This document shows, in pieces, positions 63,505 through 64,000 of a DNA stretch of 64,000 nucleotides. The stretch spans positions 114,331,534 through 114,395,533 of the forward strand of contig OY804580.1 in assembly GCA_963680875.1 (NCBI GenBank). Direction: 5' to 3'. The translations under genes and the position numbers were made by a program. Below the pieces are notes generated by a model. It ran no database searches. It was not told the DNA's origin and saw only the letters and a program-made list of their open reading frames with translations. Position 1 is the first letter of the stretch, and the number at the start of each line of letters is the position of its first letter. The DNA is from Bathymodiolus brooksi (lineage: Eukaryota > Mollusca > Bivalvia > Mytilida > Modiolidae).

Positions 63505-64000
63505 CCATGGGGACCGGAAGGGGGTGAAAACATAGGTAAACCGTTTTATTTTAACCTACCGCCGGACATTGGTTTTACATTATTTACTCCAATCAAGGGG
63601 CGTATAGACAGTCTTACTGTATATATTAATAAAGCAGAGACATGTACAAACATTTTGAGGTATAATACATGTATGTCAAGCTATCCTGGAGACCGGAAGT
63701 GGACGACAATTGAGCCATAATGGTTGTACAGCCGGCAATTTTGACCTACCCGACCATGGTTTTTTACTTCTGACTTGGTCCACAGGTCCTATGGAATGAT
63801 CTACGGGGAATAGTTATCAAGCAGAGGCATTGACAAACGTTTTGAGGTATCATACATGTAGATCAAGCCTTCGTGAGGACCGGAAGTTGCCTATTACGGA
63901 GCTAAAATGGGATGCCAGGACCATGACGGATATTCCGGGTAATAACGCATATTGGTTTTTCGCATTTTTCTGGCTAACGAAGGGCTCCAGAAATAAAAAC
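63505..64000. repeat. Partial long unit at the right window edge
   Basis: The first 496 bases of a long unit match the unit at 60421 at an offset of 3084 bp (AATAAAG, CGTGAG, GACCATGACGG). It differs by GAGCC where 60421 has GAACC. It is cut by the window end at AGAAATAAAAAC, so the array extends beyond 64000. Confidence 0.92.

Larger units (their letters stand above)
1..64000. repeat. Satellite DNA array, 562/466-bp units, 120 units in one orientation
   Basis: The window is filled by direct tandem copies of one unit. Phased on CCATGG in CGGGCCGCCATGGGG, unit starts run from 13 to 63505 with spacings of 562 or 561 bp (long) and 466 bp (short; one of 465). The sum of these spacings accounts for every base between 13 and 63505. 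Bases 1-12 are the tail of a preceding unit and 63505-64000 is a truncated long unit, so the array continues on both sides. All units lie on the same strand and no foreign sequence interrupts them. GC is about 42-43% by hand count on one unit. Very long, homogeneous, HOR-structured arrays of this kind are typical of eukaryotic centromeric or heterochromatic satellites; that location is inference. I do not recognise the family or the species. Confidence 0.97.

Noticed and set aside
1..64000. CRISPR array
   Set aside because: Units are 466-562 bp and nearly identical along their whole length. There are no short repeats separated by unique spacers and no cas genes.
1..64000. Transposable element or LTR array, or rDNA spacer
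   Set aside because: I saw no terminal inverted repeats, target-site duplications, transposase or reverse-transcriptase frames, LTR ends, or rRNA sequence. The repeats abut directly with a constant period.
1..64000. Possible assembly artefact from repeated tiling of one read
   Set aside because: The units differ by ordered, class-specific alleles and several different HOR periods, which simple mis-assembly would not create. The exact copy number of near-identical blocks (for example 1040-3095) could still be an assembly matter.

Overview
The whole 64 kb window is one uninterrupted head-to-tail satellite DNA array. It begins and ends inside a repeat unit. I found no gene, RNA gene, transposon, CRISPR array or unique sequence, and no unit is inverted. 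The scale and the nested higher-order organisation point to a eukaryotic chromosome, most plausibly a centromeric, pericentromeric or other heterochromatic block. Nothing in the sequence lets me name the species. A hand count on one unit gives about 42-43% GC. CpG is only mildly depleted (about 22 CpGs per 562-bp unit), so long-term heavy methylation decay is not evident.

Units are phased here on a CCATGG anchor inside the motif CGGGCCGCCATGGGG. On that phase there are 120 units: 85 long (L, 562 bp, or 561 bp with a one-base deletion; the last is cut by the window end) and 35 short (S, 466 bp, one of 465 bp). S lacks one exact 96-bp block. The 562-bp unit is itself a decayed trimer of about 179, 187 and 196 bp subunits (called C, A and B here). 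Each subunit starts with AAGCAGAG and carries ACCGGAAG about 60 bp later. There are therefore three nested levels: a subunit of about 187 bp, a monomer of 562 or 466 bp, and higher-order repeats (HORs) of 2 to 10 monomers.

I sorted L units into classes by linked single-base alleles: a, b, c, d, e and a generic L. Layout from left to right:
- 1-3657: an e unit, then S and L units in a 1028-bp dimer.
- 3096-12643: 17 long units in a row, including a 1685-bp trimer HOR at 6466-10958.
- 10959-14137: c-d-e-S-L-S, repeating the left edge at an offset of 12,070 bp.
- 14138-24057: an 8-unit HOR of 4398 bp and a second copy enlarged by two units to 5522 bp.
- 24620-35471: four copies of a 2713-bp pentamer.
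- 35472-42854: mixed units; a 4206-bp-offset duplication runs through this region.
- 42855-48090: two copies of a 2618-bp pentamer.
- 48091-64000: S-rich sequence dominated by alternating S-L dimers (1027-1028 bp), with 2055-bp tetramer and 3084-bp or longer layers.

S units make up 10 of the first 60 units and 25 of the last 60. Diagnostic alleles are territorial: left-hand alleles fade out and right-hand alleles appear across about 24-36 kb. The pattern reads as a record of repeated unequal exchange and gene conversion. Longer ABCDE-type HORs appear to have been trimmed to pentamers and then to an S-L dimer. No protein-coding interpretation is supported. The short open frames present arise by chance from one-base changes in the repeat.
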